Origin: Agarophyton chilense
Lineage: Eukaryota > Rhodophyta > Florideophyceae > Gracilariales > Gracilariaceae
Length of the DNA stretch: 64,000 bases
Assembly: GCA_030374765.1 (NCBI GenBank)
Contig: JARGXX010000027.1
Location: 868,001 to 932,000 of the forward strand
Direction: 5' to 3'
Shown here piece by piece: positions 22,315-33,686 of the stretch; the stretch's first letter is position 1; each line of letters starts with the position of its first letter. The notes beneath the pieces were generated by a model. That model made no database searches. It saw only the letters and a list, made by a program, of their open reading frames with translations, and was not told the origin of the DNA. The position numbers and the translations under genes were made by a program.

Positions 22315-24621
22315 TCATAAGCTCTGATGCCAAACGGCAGTATGATATGTCTTCGAAAAGCGTCTTGACGGTTTGTCCGCAATGTTCATGTTTGATGGTA
22401 TGTGAATAAATGAGGGCCATATGTTGAATGTTAGGCAGATGGAAGATAGGCGTATACACCGCAAAAAAATTGGAGTGGATGAAGACCTTCCTTTTTCCAT
22501 AGCACAGCGTGTTACGTTGGAATCCGTAAAGAGAAGAACTTTCGCGTTTCTCACTTTCTTTCGTGCGAGAAATTTTAATTCAATAATAGCTGTTGCTGAT
22601 TCCAAGACGTCTATATGATCCTTTCTCTTCCATTTCGTGGCGCATGCCAACTCCCAATTTGCTTTGATGTATATCTTGTGCGACACTTCATCTAGTTTGG
22701 GTGGATTACTGCCTTCATTTTGATGGATTGTGCTGTTGTGTTGGTACCTTTCCCAGAGGCCCAAAGATTTCCAGCGTTCGATTGTTGCAAACATTACCGC
22801 ACCGCCAATAAGTGAGGCGTCAAAGGTAATAATCATGCGGCTTGTTGGAAAATTCAAGGGCGCGGCCCATAAAGGTGCTAATCTGTAAAGCATTTCTATT
22901 TCCTTACGCACTGATGGGTGTATACTGATGACACCATCCCTCTTGGGAGGCATTGGGACGCGGAACAGGGCGGTCATGATTGACAACAGGCGGCGGTTCA
23001 GAAGCGTTGGCCAAATGGTGCGGCCAAGAAGGGGCTCCCACTCATGGAAGTGAATAGAGTAGGACTATAAGAGCTCCTCTGCTTGTTTTGCCAGCTTAGC
23101 AGTTTTGGCAGGCTCTGGTCGGGCAACATGTTCCACCGAATTCCAGATGCAGCCGATGAACTGTATAGAGTCCTTGACAACTTTTGATGGATCGGAAGAT
23201 TTTGAGTCCTGACTTGGCAGCTTCGCGTCATTGAAGGTGTTGCTAACTATGCGCTGTAGCGCCAATACGGGCTTGTCGTCACACCCGACGACGACGACAG
23301 AAATGTCGTCAATTATATGAAGCAGCGCAGCGCAAGATCGCTCGAGGTGACACGGTCCGCTTTTGTGTGTGAGCGGGAGAAGTTGCGCACGTGGGAACGG
23401 AGAAAAATGAAATTGTTTAAAAAGATGGAAGGCTTCTTGCAGCAGTGACGCTGCGAGAGTGTGGGCGATATGGACCGACCACTTGAATCCCATGGGGACG
23501 GTTGCCTGGCAGGGCTGCAGCAGGATATTGGTGTTGGCGCTTGAAATTGATATACGCTCGCGGAGTTTTGAATGAAGCTCTGAAAGGAGCGCGGAGAGAC
23601 AGATCTTCGGCATGGGGAATAATGGGGATAGAGCGGAGGGGAGTGTGATGTTATGGAACATGTTTTGGAGGTCAAAATAGAAACTCGAAAGATTCTCAGA
23701 CCCTGTTGTGATGCGGTTGAAGATGCTTGGGACCGACAGAGTCGTGTGCGGAGGGTCAGGCAGGAGGACGTTCTGTACGCGGGGCCACGAGACAAGACGG
23801 TCTTCCTTTGAGGACTTCTTCACCGAAAACAGAGTCTTTTCGAGCATGTCGGCGAGCTCGGAGTACTCCTGGTCTTCATGTTTGACGACGGGCCAACGGA
23901 GCATGCCAGACGAGTCAGCTCTGCTCAATATCTTCGCGTATTGGGACTTGGTTCCGTGCAATACGGCTTGAGAAGCGGCTCTGGCGCGTTCGCGTTTAGC
24001 GACAAGCTCAACTTTCTACGTAGCGTTTCGGGAAATCCGTCTGGGTTGGTCTTCGAAAACACCGCGAGAGTGTCTTTGTCGAGCAGCGACATCCATGCGT
24101 TTGCCAGATGAGGAGAAGGGGTATCTCACGGGGGCGGGAGTGATAGGCGATCGGCGACGATGCCCTTAAAAACAGCACGGGTGAAGGTAGCTGCTAGGTT
24201 TTAAAACAGGTGTTCGAGCTCTGAGTCGAGATGGAGTGAGGAGCTGAGGGAAAGCATGGGACGAGTGATCGATTTTTGTACGGCTTCGTTGGGTTGGACA
24301 GGGGAACCGAGGCTGCGAAGCCGTTCCAAAACGCATCCTTGTGCCATTCTATGCGACTAAGTGGCTTCGATGTGGATTGATGGTGGAATTTGGGCGCTGC
24401 TGTCATGGACAAGGTTAAAGAATGATAGCGCGTCGAAGAATTTATTGGTTTGTACATTGAGGGAGGAAAAATAAGAGAGATGAGGAATGGGGAAGATGCG
24501 GTGCGTGACCTTTGAATTCAAGGTCGTTAGTTGCGAGCTTGGAGCGGGTTGCTTGGAGATTGCGCTGCTTTGCGTGACTTCAAGCACTTTCCGTTTTGAT
24601 TCTTGCTCCTTGAGTCGTGAA
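22315..24621 (-). mobile_element. Decayed DIRS-like (tyrosine-recombinase type) retroelement, RT and RNase H parts
   Basis: Read leftward. An RT region (23961-23065) carries SFYFDLQNMFHNITL, the ATVPMGFKWS segment and IIDDISVVVVG around the catalytic Asp pair. An RNase H region (22986-22315) carries ITFDASLIGGAV, DVLESATAIIEL, LFTDSN and the NIADKPSR end that is typical of DIRS/Ngaro/PAT-type RNase H. Short frames at 24194-24728 may be part of its 5' region. No recombinase part was found on its 3' side. Several breaks; old. It is a different lineage from the copy at 53-56 kb. Confidence 0.75.
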
Positions 24622-25288
24622 TGTAGTATTCTACTAGGTTGGGGAACCTGATAGGCTGATTTTTCGCGAAGTCGCGGTTGGAACTCATAAGTGAGTGATA
24701 TCATCAATATTGTTATATGAAACGGCATCCCGCATAGGATGCCTAGAGGCAGAATGTCTTAGTGGGACACGTGGTATCACAAGTGGAGTGCCTTGCAACG
24801 GCGCATGTAGTGGCGATCCACGTGGCTGGTTCTACTACCCTTCGTAGCTAGACGTCCATTAGGGGCCATACCCATACAGTGGTGTGGCTAAGTGGCTGAC
24901 CACTGGGTATTATTTATATATTTATTTGGGCACTCACCCTGGTACACAGTATATAGTGTACCAGAGGTGAAAGCCGACTCCAAGTAAAAGAGAAAACATG
25001 GGCATCATGACTATTCTGTTACTCGCTTAGGATTACGTAACTGGAGGTCCGGACGAGCTATAATAGATAGTCAGCCCCCAAGCACTTCACGAGCCGCCTC
25101 GTAGCTACGTTCCGTCAACGTTTTACAGTTTAACTGTTCACCCTCGCAGGCGAGTAGAGACCTTACACCCCACTCCCAGCTCGCTGGTGTTGTAGCTCTA
25201 CCACCCCTTTTCTTTCGCCGCAAGCGACCCATTGGCAGTCCGAACGCTTTCACAGGTGTCTGCTTTCTCCGTAACAGCAGATAATACA
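24622..25288 (+). repeat. Solo LTR related to the Gypsy-3 LTR
   Basis: Starts TGTAGTATTCTACTA and ends AATACA. It matches the Gypsy-3 LTR (60474-61198) across its length, apart from a gap of about 50 bp near 24790 and scattered substitutions. No primer-binding site or gag follows it and no polypurine tract precedes it, so it is a solo LTR left by recombination. Flanking pentamers (GTGAA and TTAAA) do not match. It carries a TATTTATATATTTATTT promoter-like core near 24910. Confidence 0.85.
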
Positions 25289-25381
25289 TTAAAGTATTTT
25301 GATTTCAGTGAAAAACTTCTTCTTTTGGTTCATGTTCCTGACGATTTCGTTTAGCAGGTTGGCGAAACGTACAGTGGCTTA

Positions 25382-25702
25382 TTAAACGTTTTCTGGCAGA
25401 GGTAGGATCTCTTTCCATGTCTCTCGCTTGTAGGCGTAGTCTCCGCGTGACACTGATTCTTCCACGTGCAAAATCTCGAGTTGACGGCGGAAGGCGACTT
25501 CGAGGGAGAAAAGCGTTTCCATGGCTTCCTTCGTCGTATTGAAGGTCAGTATGTCCAGGTGGATAATGCGGCCGAGGGTTGAGGCCTCCATCTTCGCGGC
25601 TAGTGGTTGCCCTGTTGCTGATTTTTTTTTAATGCTGGAACTTGCTGGATAGGAAGTTGGGAATATCCGTACCCTGCAGAAAAAGAGACAGCAAAGCTGC
25701 AA
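25382..25702 (-). CDS. Small open reading frame, unknown
   Basis: Up to 106 residues. From the internal Met (MEASTLGRIIHLDILTF...) it gives about 69 residues with a plausible helical, charged pattern (TTKEAMETLFSLEVAFRRQLEILHVEE). The upstream end contains a splice-acceptor-like TCTCTTTTTCTGCAG on the - strand near 25680, so this could be a last exon. I recognise no family. It might equally belong to the 5' region of the neighbouring DIRS-like remnant. Confidence 0.25.
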   Translation of the reverse strand: MQLCCLFFCRVRIFPTSYPASSSIKKKSATGQPLAAKMEASTLGRIIHLDILTFNTTKEAMETLFSLEVAFRRQLEILHVEESVSRGDYAYKRETWKEILPLPENV

Positions 25703-27230
25703 GAGTGAGAGCTAGACTGTGGTTGCCGCTCGCTGGTGGCGACGGTGCAGGAGGGCGTTCAAAGCCCCAGTGCTTAAGGACGAAAAGAGCACACCGTCGC
25801 CGGCAATCGACCGACCACCGCTGCCCTTACAGTCTTCAAAGAAATCGTCTTCTGCGTTCCTGGAAATTCCAGTATTTTTTATCTGTCACGCACGCTGGAT
25901 TGCATTATTTTGCTTCGTGCCGGGATGCTGCACAGATTTACATGCATATGCGTAAATGGTGCCGAAGTATGCGTTGCTAACTCTTGTTGTTTAATAAATG
26001 TATCTTTTGAAGAGAATGATTGCTGCAAGAGGACCATCGTATATACAACGACGTTGTAAAATGTTGGCGAATATTTAGTTCGTTTGATTTGCACCAAAAA
26101 TAGGATTTCAAAATGGGCATCTGAGCTTTGGTATATGCTTTTAATTTCAATAAGAACTAAGCTTATTCTGCAATCTATGATGAAAGTTTTGGATAGGTGA
26201 TTTGCAATAAACGCACTGGAAAGGAGTGACGAGGTCTGATATAATGTTGCTCAGTGGCGCTCTATCAAGAAAAATGCTGTTTCGCGGGTTTCGCGTGAGT
26301 ACTTGGCCAATCGCACGACGCTGCTTGCTGAATATATAAATTATTACGGCTGAAAAGAAAGGTTTCTCAATAGGTATACAATAAATCAAAATTTGCGTTG
26401 AGACTAAACCTCCAGAAGGTTTGTCCTGCAGCTCCCATGTTCACTTAAACTACAGTGCGTACATCCGCATTAACAGTAGGATGCTATTTTTGCTATATCA
26501 CAATAAACTACGAAGTAGTATGTGAGGTAGAAATGTTCTAAGAGATTTATCTCATTTTAGACATGTTGAGAATTTATGACTGACTCTAAAATTTCTGAAG
26601 TTGTGAAGCAGAGATTGTGCTCACAATCTCACATTGTTCAGACATCTATAGCGAAGTTAATATGCGAAGGGTGCAATACTGCTTGTGGGGAGTAGGTAGA
26701 AACGAATTGTTTACATTAATTAGTTTAGACGTCAGCCTTTATTCAATGCTACATTAGCGTTTTAGAGAAACGTTTTTCATTACTACAGTTTCTACAGAAG
26801 TTGTGGTCACTTGCAATCTATTTTGGTTAAAACTATGTCAGTGTGGATTCTTTTTAGGAAGTGCACACAATCCTTCCTTTGTTTACGAGAGGACCATTGT
26901 TTCGATGTTCACTCTTCAAACTCTAATGAAAAAGAGAAACACCACCACACTCTCTACAAATCCTGCATCTTTTTGAAGAAGAGAGTATGCTTCACATCGT
27001 CTGTGAGAGTGAATGAAAGAAGTTGCGAAATGCTCTATACCATTCTTCGAACCCAAATTACATGGAAGACACCACTGTGTACAAATCTTTGGCTGCAATT
27101 TTCATACAGAGCCAAACGATGAGATGATTCCAACGTGCAACAGCCCATTGCAATGTCTCTTTCATGTTGAGAGACCAAGTTGCATGATCGTCATCAGTGC
27201 TACCAACATATCGTCTTTGTGTTTTCTAGG
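25703..27230. other. AT-rich intergenic stretch
   Basis: AT-rich with short frames only. It lies downstream of the glycosyltransferase gene, which is read leftward and ends at 27231. No repeat or RNA gene recognised. Confidence 0.5.
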
Positions 27231-28787
27231 CTACCCTGCATAATCACTTTGCACCCTCAGAAGTGTTCCAAGATTTTTCTTCAACCTATCTAAGTCGACT
27301 TGGGTGGAAATCCCATTGCCATATTGATACCAATGGTGCAGGTCCTGCGATTTGTGTGGGTTTTCGTTACCAAAAATCTTCTCTGGTAACAACACAACTC
27401 CTCTCGAAAGCACAGAAACAGTCTGGAATGTAAGGCCAGAGTGGCTTCCAACGAATACGTCTGCTGTCACCATTGAATGAATAGCCGTCACTGTATCGGT
27501 CGCAATGAACGTTTGCACACGGAGATCCAGACTGCGATTCAGCCGCTGCTCGAGCAATTCTTTCCAATGTTCACCGACTTTGTATATTTTCTTACCCTCT
27601 TCTGTCAGATAGATAGGTTTCATTCTCTCAATATCGTGCAGACTTCGGCATCCTTTTTCAAAGAACCCTTCAGAGAAAACCGATACAGTAACACTGACAT
27701 CTGCCCCAAATTCTTCATCGAGGGCTTGCTTTACAAGGCTTACAACATCAGCATAGACAGCGTCTGGAATAATTTTGCGTCTCGGGAAGAGAAAGATATC
27801 TCCTCGTCGCACATGCACTGCGATCTGGATGCGACTCTCATCGTAAGGCAGAACGCGTGATATATGGCTGTTGTATGTTCTCTGAAATTTTCTCATATTC
27901 ATGCCGTCGTTGACGTATTCTCCATCTAATAGCGTTGTGTGCTTATGAAAACTCCAGTAATGATTTCGAAACCATCTGGAAGTGGGAAGGAATGAACCGA
28001 ATCGATATTCAGCTGCGCAATATTTTTGGCTGGGCTGCATGGAAAAAAGAGTATCGGACTCGTTGTGTAAATCGGCAAATCGTTTGAGCTCTTCGGCACA
28101 GTCCTTAGCTGTTTCTTCAACAAAGCAATCTAGCAGTCTAGTCGGAATATGCACGAGTCGATTAAAGGTACCATCTCGGCGCAGTTTGCGGCACACGGGT
28201 TGATTTGGGGCGGAATGGTTACAAATTTCGGCAGAAGGCTCGATTCTTACATCCTCGCATTCACTTTGTAGCACTTGGTCCCTGGTATCATTCCACCACA
28301 GCCACCCCATCATTCTTTCTATTGCTTTGGGGTCATGATCTGGACTTAAAGTACCGTATCGTGAAGTACGATGCACATAGCCGACGTTAAGTTGAGTAGC
28401 GATATAAAGATCGGCTCTGAGCATTAGAAAACGATGACCGAACCCATCGCTCAAACTTTCCGGAATAGATGAAACAAACGCACGATTCCGACGTTGCGAT
28501 CGATGCACGGGCTCACGGACATGGACATACTTATGATCGGTATCGCGCCATTCAGGAGGAATGGCGAAGCGCCCAGGTGGATATAGGTGTTTATGAGGAG
28601 TGACACCCAAGATGAAACGTTTTGGAAAGGATGCCAAGGGCGAACTAGAGACAGTTTGCAAACGAAAGAAATCGGGGAGCGGACCTAGTTGAGACAGCAA
28701 AGCTATAACACAAGACAAAACAGCGCAGACTAATAAGAGCGCAAGTCGAAGAGCTCGAGGAGCAGTTGGTGGCGAGAACACAGACAT
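27231..28787 (-). CDS. Putative Golgi type II glycosyltransferase, fucosyltransferase-like
   Basis: A 518-residue protein from ATG 28787; the frame continues upstream to 28874 without another ATG. Residues 12-32 (LRLALLLVCAVLSCVIALL) form one hydrophobic segment after a short N-terminus, the type II signal-anchor layout of Golgi transferases. The key motif is IAVHVRRGDIF at about 323-332. An H-x-R-R-G/T-D peptide marks the GDP-sugar site of several fucosyltransferase families (for example GT11, GT23 and the O-fucosyltransferases). Another conserved-looking part is TFIATDTVTAIHSMVTADVFVGSHSGLTF near the C-terminus, where FUT8-like enzymes have a similar T/S-D...D-x-x-x-G-x-x-S-x-F/L pattern. 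Many cysteines in the lumenal part suggest disulfides. The exact donor and acceptor cannot be read from the sequence. No intron is needed. Confidence 0.75.
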   Translation of the reverse strand: MSVFSPPTAPRALRLALLLVCAVLSCVIALLSQLGPLPDFFRLQTVSSSPLASFPKRFILGVTPHKHLYPPGRFAIPPEWRDTDHKYVHVREPVHRSQRRNRAFVSSIPESLSDGFGHRFLMLRADLYIATQLNVGYVHRTSRYGTLSPDHDPKAIERMMGWLWWNDTRDQVLQSECEDVRIEPSAEICNHSAPNQPVCRKLRRDGTFNRLVHIPTRLLDCFVEETAKDCAEELKRFADLHNESDTLFSMQPSQKYCAAEYRFGSFLPTSRWFRNHYWSFHKHTTLLDGEYVNDGMNMRKFQRTYNSHISRVLPYDESRIQIAVHVRRGDIFLFPRRKIIPDAVYADVVSLVKQALDEEFGADVSVTVSVFSEGFFEKGCRSLHDIERMKPIYLTEEGKKIYKVGEHWKELLEQRLNRSLDLRVQTFIATDTVTAIHSMVTADVFVGSHSGLTFQTVSVLSRGVVLLPEKIFGNENPHKSQDLHHWYQYGNGISTQVDLDRLKKNLGTLLRVQSDYAG

Positions 28788-31566
28788 GAAGGAGGCGCGT
28801 TGAGACGGAGAGCTCGAAAGCGTTGCAGAAGTCTCATCAAAGTTGATGAGTTTGGATGAAGGGAGCAACAACAATCTCCATGTTGGTCACATTTCAGGGA
28901 CTGGATTCGGCCCAAACACAGAACCATGCCGTGCAAATGAAGATTTTGTCGACACAAATATCAGCCAAGTTTAAGCTTCCGTGCCCGCTTCCAGCTGGGT
29001 TTCATTCTGAGACAAGGTGCATATTATATACGCGAGGTCAGCTGAATGAGCGTTAGGGCCGCACACGTCAGTTGCAGCGTGGATGAAGACGAGCGTTTGA
29101 AACGATGACCGCTTGACCGGTCTCCGTTGGAGCCAAACTGTGAGGTGCAGGCGGCTCCGTGGGCAGCATTGTTGGCCTTTCTGCAAATGGTTGCCCGATA
29201 AACTGAAGCCACGAGAGTCATTATGGGATGCCTAAAAATGTTGTTGGAGCGGTCAAAAGAGAGTTTCTTTTTTGGTGTTGAGTGTATCTAGCAACATAAT
29301 TTGCCGAGCACATCGATGCAGATTCTCAAATCAGATAATCAAGTGCCCCTTCGCAGGAACAAAAGATCAGTAATAAGAAGAGAATTAAAGATAAGGCTCA
29401 CCATTATATGTAGCGTTGTGTGTTGCCTCTTGCTGATAATGAAAACGCAAGGCACTGCAAGGCGTTGTTCTGTTGTGCATATTGCTGTAGGATACAGCAA
29501 AACGGTTCGCGAGAGATACTCACCATACACGTATGATATTTAGAGGTTGCAGTACATACACTACACACAACTTGCGGAATTTGTTTGTGAGAAAAATGTT
29601 TGACTTCCGTTTGTCCGGTGCAAGGGGAAGATTTGAGGAAGCAGAGTTGTGTCTTTCCCTAAACGCTCTCGTCAGTTGGTGGATGATAAAGTTGCTCAGC
29701 AAACAACCTGGTTTTGTCTCCGGAGAACATGGAAGTAATACTCAGAAAAATAGCGGGAAAACGGCAACGGAGGCGTACTGAATAAAACCATGAACAAAGA
29801 AGCTGCACACGGAGCGGAGAAGGGGACAGACTTTGGGATTGTGTTGATGATGCTGAATGTGGTGCTTGTGGAACCGAGCATTCCTTCTTCTGTACGAAGG
29901 GAATACAGCCGAAAGCAGTATAGGAATCAGATTGTGCTCCCGCAGTCGACAGCCAATGAAACAACTAGATGGATGGAGCTAGTTGAATAAAAAACTTTGA
30001 GCTTTAAAGATTGAACAAAGGTTAGCAAACACATATGCTGCACATGTCGACTTTCGTCATAATCAAACACCTTGTCACAGTCTAATCTGCAGCAGTGGCG
30101 CTGCACATCGACTTTGCGAATACTCGTCTGAGATCTGTCTCAGCCGCTGTAATGCCCAGGAGCTCGCGCAACTCGAGCGAGCTCCGCCTGACGGCCCGGG
30201 CGGACCTTGACAAACAATGAATGCACCGGTCCGCGTTGACAGCCCACACGGGGAGCCACAAGCGCCACACAAGCCTACCTCTTTTACGCCTCCTGTTCCT
30301 CCGCCTTCCACCGCCACCAACCTCACCGCCATGATTGCGTCTACCACAATGCTTCAACATTGAGGGGTACACATCGTTTTGAGCACTTTTTATTCAACAA
30401 AAGGCGCATCTTTTTTCAAAACAACAGTCGAAATCGTCTATGGCAACCACAGCCTGCTGCTGGATTCGGCGTTCTGAGCAAGAAGGGATCCGTTTATCCG
30501 TTTATTTCTTGAGAGGGAGGTATGACATATGTGTGTGTGACACAAAATCCATTCCCATGATACATTTGGATTACCTCCTTTCTTTAAGACACACCAAAAC
30601 GAAATCACCGAACTGCGTCGGCGCTCAAGTCGCAGCCGACTGTGCGGATATTACAATGAATGGCATCGTTCAGGTGTAATACGGTGCGTGCATAGGCGCG
30701 CAGATGTGGATGTTTTTCAATGAAGTGTTCGTCTGGTCTGCATCGTCCGTTCGTTCCCCCTGGGAAGGAGGTGCAAGCCGAGTCGTATACTTTTACTTGA
30801 TACTTGCGTGTAGCCGAACCTGTTGTCGGTTGAAGGAGTTTGAGCTCTAGAGGAAAACTACAAGCGACACCTACCCAAAAACAAAAAAACTACCTCGTAT
30901 CGGAAATGATGCTGCTATAATACGTTGGATGATATTGCTACGTTACAACCTGCATATTTGCGGAATGTATTGTCCGAAGGATTCCACCGCCTTTTCACAT
31001 ATTTCCGCCCGCCCCGCATAAGATCCCATGCAAACATCCACAGCGTTGTTGTGTTTATTCGCAGAGGACTTAGTGCAGGCCTTGTCGATACGTTCGAAGA
31101 ACGGTCGGACGCTACGCACTGATTCTCTGATCGGACCGTGTAGATATTGCAAGGGCGAGTATCTTATCTGCAGGGTGGAGAATGTTATTGCTGTTGGGAT
31201 TGCAGAAAGGGCAACGCGATACTCGTCGAGCGCCTCGATTTGTTGTTGTTGTTGTTGTTGTTTTCTTTCGTAGATGAGATGTAGAGAGAATGACGAAGCG
31301 TGTGCGAGCCAAAAGAATCTACATTTGAGAATGCGATTTCGTATCTGTAGCATGGTTTTTATGCAGATCGAGAACACGTTGGGAAGCCCATGCTTTGTTA
31401 GTACGCTTACGTAAGTAGCTTTGTTGCCAAAAGAGGCGCTCAGAAAGTTGGTGAGTTTTATAGCAAACGCAGTGCGTCACGAGCGCGAGATGGACGGACG
31501 CCCGAGTGTCATAAACGCGAGTAACAGCTCTGTGCATGAAAGTTGTGAGCTAGTTGATTTGTTGAG
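28788..31566. other. Intergenic stretch, no gene recognised
   Basis: About 2.8 kb. It contains short frames on both strands (29301-29543, 29533-29781, 30075-30372) without family character, a TTG-repeat at 31240-31261 (about seven units), and nothing resembling tRNA or rRNA. The right part is the 3' flank of the unknown gene at 31567-32487. Confidence 0.5.
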
Positions 31567-32487
31567 TTATTTCTTTTTTGATTGAGCATGTGTTTGTTGG
31601 CCGTCATTGTTCAATCTATCGGCGCGAACAGTGTTGGAAAAGAAATGGCGCCAAAACGGCAGTGAGAGAACTCGATGTGGGCGATGTTCGGTACGGTTGG
31701 GGTTGTGACAGTGTTGTGCATGATGTTGCTCTTGTTGGTTAGGGTGGGTATGGTCGTGGAACAGCTCCTCCGAAGAGCTTGTGGGTTTGTGATAGGGCTG
31801 TGCGGCAGACACTATGAAAGAAAAACGCTGAGGACCACAACTGGCAATATCGGCTATGGTATCGTTGGTACTGAACCGAACAACAACATGTTCAATCGTG
31901 GGTTGCGAAACGAGAGCGACGACGAAATGGCGACGCAACATAGTTTCGTGACGTATGAAGTGCTGCCACAGAGTGACGCCGGTGGCGAAGCCGGCCAATT
32001 GTATTGTGATGTGGTGTTGAAGCAGATACGGGCCACCAATTTCGTGTTGTGCATTGACAGACAATGAATAATTTGCTCTGGAATTCAACTCGCGAATGAT
32101 GTTCACATTGAGGGTTACGCAGAATATCAAGCGACGAACGGTGGTGCGATGCAGGGCTGAAAAGAGGGCGTGCACGGGCATGGAGGTGTTTTGGCGTGGG
32201 TGATGACACAAAACGAGAACAGACTTTTCTCGACGTAGTGTGAATCGAGCCATTTCGGTGGGGAATCTGCGCATGGCAGTGCGAAAGATTTGAGTAAGGG
32301 GGTGCATGGAGTTTACAGGGACAAAAAGATCATTGAGCAGCAAGCACTTTGTGGAGGAGCTGAGACGTACGTTGACAGTAACAGCAGAACAAAGCGGCGG
32401 GTGACTGGACGACACGTGAAACGAATCAGAGGACGTAAGCGTGGGAGAGCTACGCTCATGACCATGGTGGCGACAAGAAGGTGACAT
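31567..32487 (-). CDS. Hypothetical protein, His-rich
   Basis: A 306-residue frame from ATG 32487; the open frame runs on to 32547 without ATG. N-terminal 40 residues are Ser/His/Pro-rich. The middle (about 60-240) has ordinary globular composition, including LNDLFVPVNSMHPLTQIFRT, RRLIFCVTLNVNIIREL and HHITIQLAGFATGVTLWQHF. The C-terminus is rich in His, Gln and Asn (HPNQQEQHHAQHCHNPN) and ends KKK. No family recognised. Its length in a region otherwise broken by stops, and its place in the gene island, favour a real gene, but an opposing + strand frame covers part of it (31675-32067). Confidence 0.4.
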   Translation of the reverse strand: MSPSCRHHGHERSSPTLTSSDSFHVSSSHPPLCSAVTVNVRLSSSTKCLLLNDLFVPVNSMHPLTQIFRTAMRRFPTEMARFTLRREKSVLVLCHHPRQNTSMPVHALFSALHRTTVRRLIFCVTLNVNIIRELNSRANYSLSVNAQHEIGGPYLLQHHITIQLAGFATGVTLWQHFIRHETMLRRHFVVALVSQPTIEHVVVRFSTNDTIADIASCGPQRFSFIVSAAQPYHKPTSSSEELFHDHTHPNQQEQHHAQHCHNPNRTEHRPHRVLSLPFWRHFFSNTVRADRLNNDGQQTHAQSKKK

Positions 32488-32881
32488 GAGATGCGGCAAG
32501 CCGTGGGCGGGGGACGAAGAGCAGGCAATGAGAGGAACTTTTAACAAACGTCAAGCGCTTTGGCGCGTGCGACTGAGCAAGTAGGACACTCATGGTTGAC
32601 AACGCAAAGCATTTTATAGGGTGCGGAAAGGGCAGTGAGAGGCGACGAGGACGCGCACATGGGCCGCAATGACGACGGCGAAGTGGGTAACATTAGCATC
32701 GGTACATGATGATTAGGGACGAGACAAGACGGTGAGGGTGTGCGCGCGTGCGGCACACGCGCGCGGTGACAGGGACGGGGTGACAGGGTGTGGTGGTGAC
32801 GGCCGAGCATTACGTAACACACACGCGGCGTGTGTGCTGCACGGATGCATCATTGGCCCACCGCTGGCCCCCCCATAAGTG

Positions 32882-32888
32882 TATATAA
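32882..32888 (+). promoter_or_regulatory. TATA box of the GATA-factor gene
   Basis: TATATAA lies 85 bp before the ATG at 32973, with an ATTGG (reverse CCAAT) about 26 bp further upstream (32852). Position and order fit a core promoter with a leader of about 55-60 bases. Confidence 0.6.
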
Positions 32889-32972
32889 GCCCGTGCTTGT
32901 CTCCACTCTCCCAACCTCCCCCTTGTTGTTGGTAGATATCGTTTGCTGTGGGCGGCATCGCGAGCTCCAAGC

Positions 32973-33686
32973 ATGATGGGCGGCTTCGGCGTGGCGTCGA
33001 CGCCACGCGTCTGTCAGGATTGCGGCCGCACTCAAACCTCTCAATGGCGCTATGGCACAAATGGTAAGCAACAACCGTCAAAGCTTTTATATTTTACACA
33101 CACACACCCCGCATTCCGCACGTAAAACTGACGTTTCCTTTCTTTTTTTGTTGATAATGGTGTAGACAAAATGTTGCTGTGCAATGCGTGCGGCATCAAA
33201 TGGAAACGTAAAAACCCGCGTACGGGGAGCGAACGATTGAAGCCGGGACCGAAGGGTGCTGGGGTGTCGATGGGATCGGGGTCGATGGAATTGAGCGCGT
33301 TGCTGTCGCCGGCCGACCCGTTGGCGCGGCGGCCGTCACGAAAGTCGCGCATCACCATTACGGAGCTGCTCAACGCGGCGGACGACGGTGGGAGTGGAAG
33401 TGGAAGTGGGGGTGGGAGTGGGAGTGGGAGTGGGTCTGGGGCTGGGGCTGGGAGTGGGAGTGGGGGCGGGAGCGGGAGCGGGAGCGGGAGCGGGAGCGGG
33501 AACGGGGGTGCGAGCTGGGGATGGAGCGGCGGCGGTGGAAGCAATAGCGGCAGTAGTGGCGGAAGTCGTGTGGGCAGTAGTAGCGGGAGTCGTGCGGGCA
33601 GTAGCAGTGGGAGTCGTGTGGGCAGCAGTGGCGGCAGCGGCAGCGGCAGCGGCAGCTCCAAGAGCCATTCGCGTGCGCCCAAGTAA
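32973..33686 (+). CDS. GATA-type zinc finger protein with Gly/Ser-rich tail (two exons)
   Basis: Exon 1 is 32973-33063, the intron 33064-33165 (102 bp, GTAAGC...GTGTAG) and exon 2 33166-33686, giving 203 residues. The intron falls inside the zinc finger, which is completed only by splicing: Cys14, Cys17, Cys36 and Cys39 in the pattern C-x2-C-x18-C-x2-C, with the TSQWRYG and LCNACGIKWKRKNPR signatures of GATA factors. The 18-residue loop is the plant/fungal class IV type. After a basic tail (KWKRKNPR) comes a short region with MELSALLSPAD and SRITITELLNAAD, possibly an activation or dimer motif. The last ~100 residues are nearly all Gly and Ser. It probably binds WGATAR sites in the nucleus. 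The second ATG at 32976 would remove only one residue. Confidence 0.88.
33388..33660 (+). repeat. Low-complexity GGNAGY repeat coding a Gly/Ser tail
   Basis: Tandem imperfect GGGAGT / GGGAGC / GGCAGT hexamers, mostly encoding Gly-Ser, form the 3' part of the GATA gene. Slippage-prone and probably variable in length between individuals. Confidence 0.8.
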
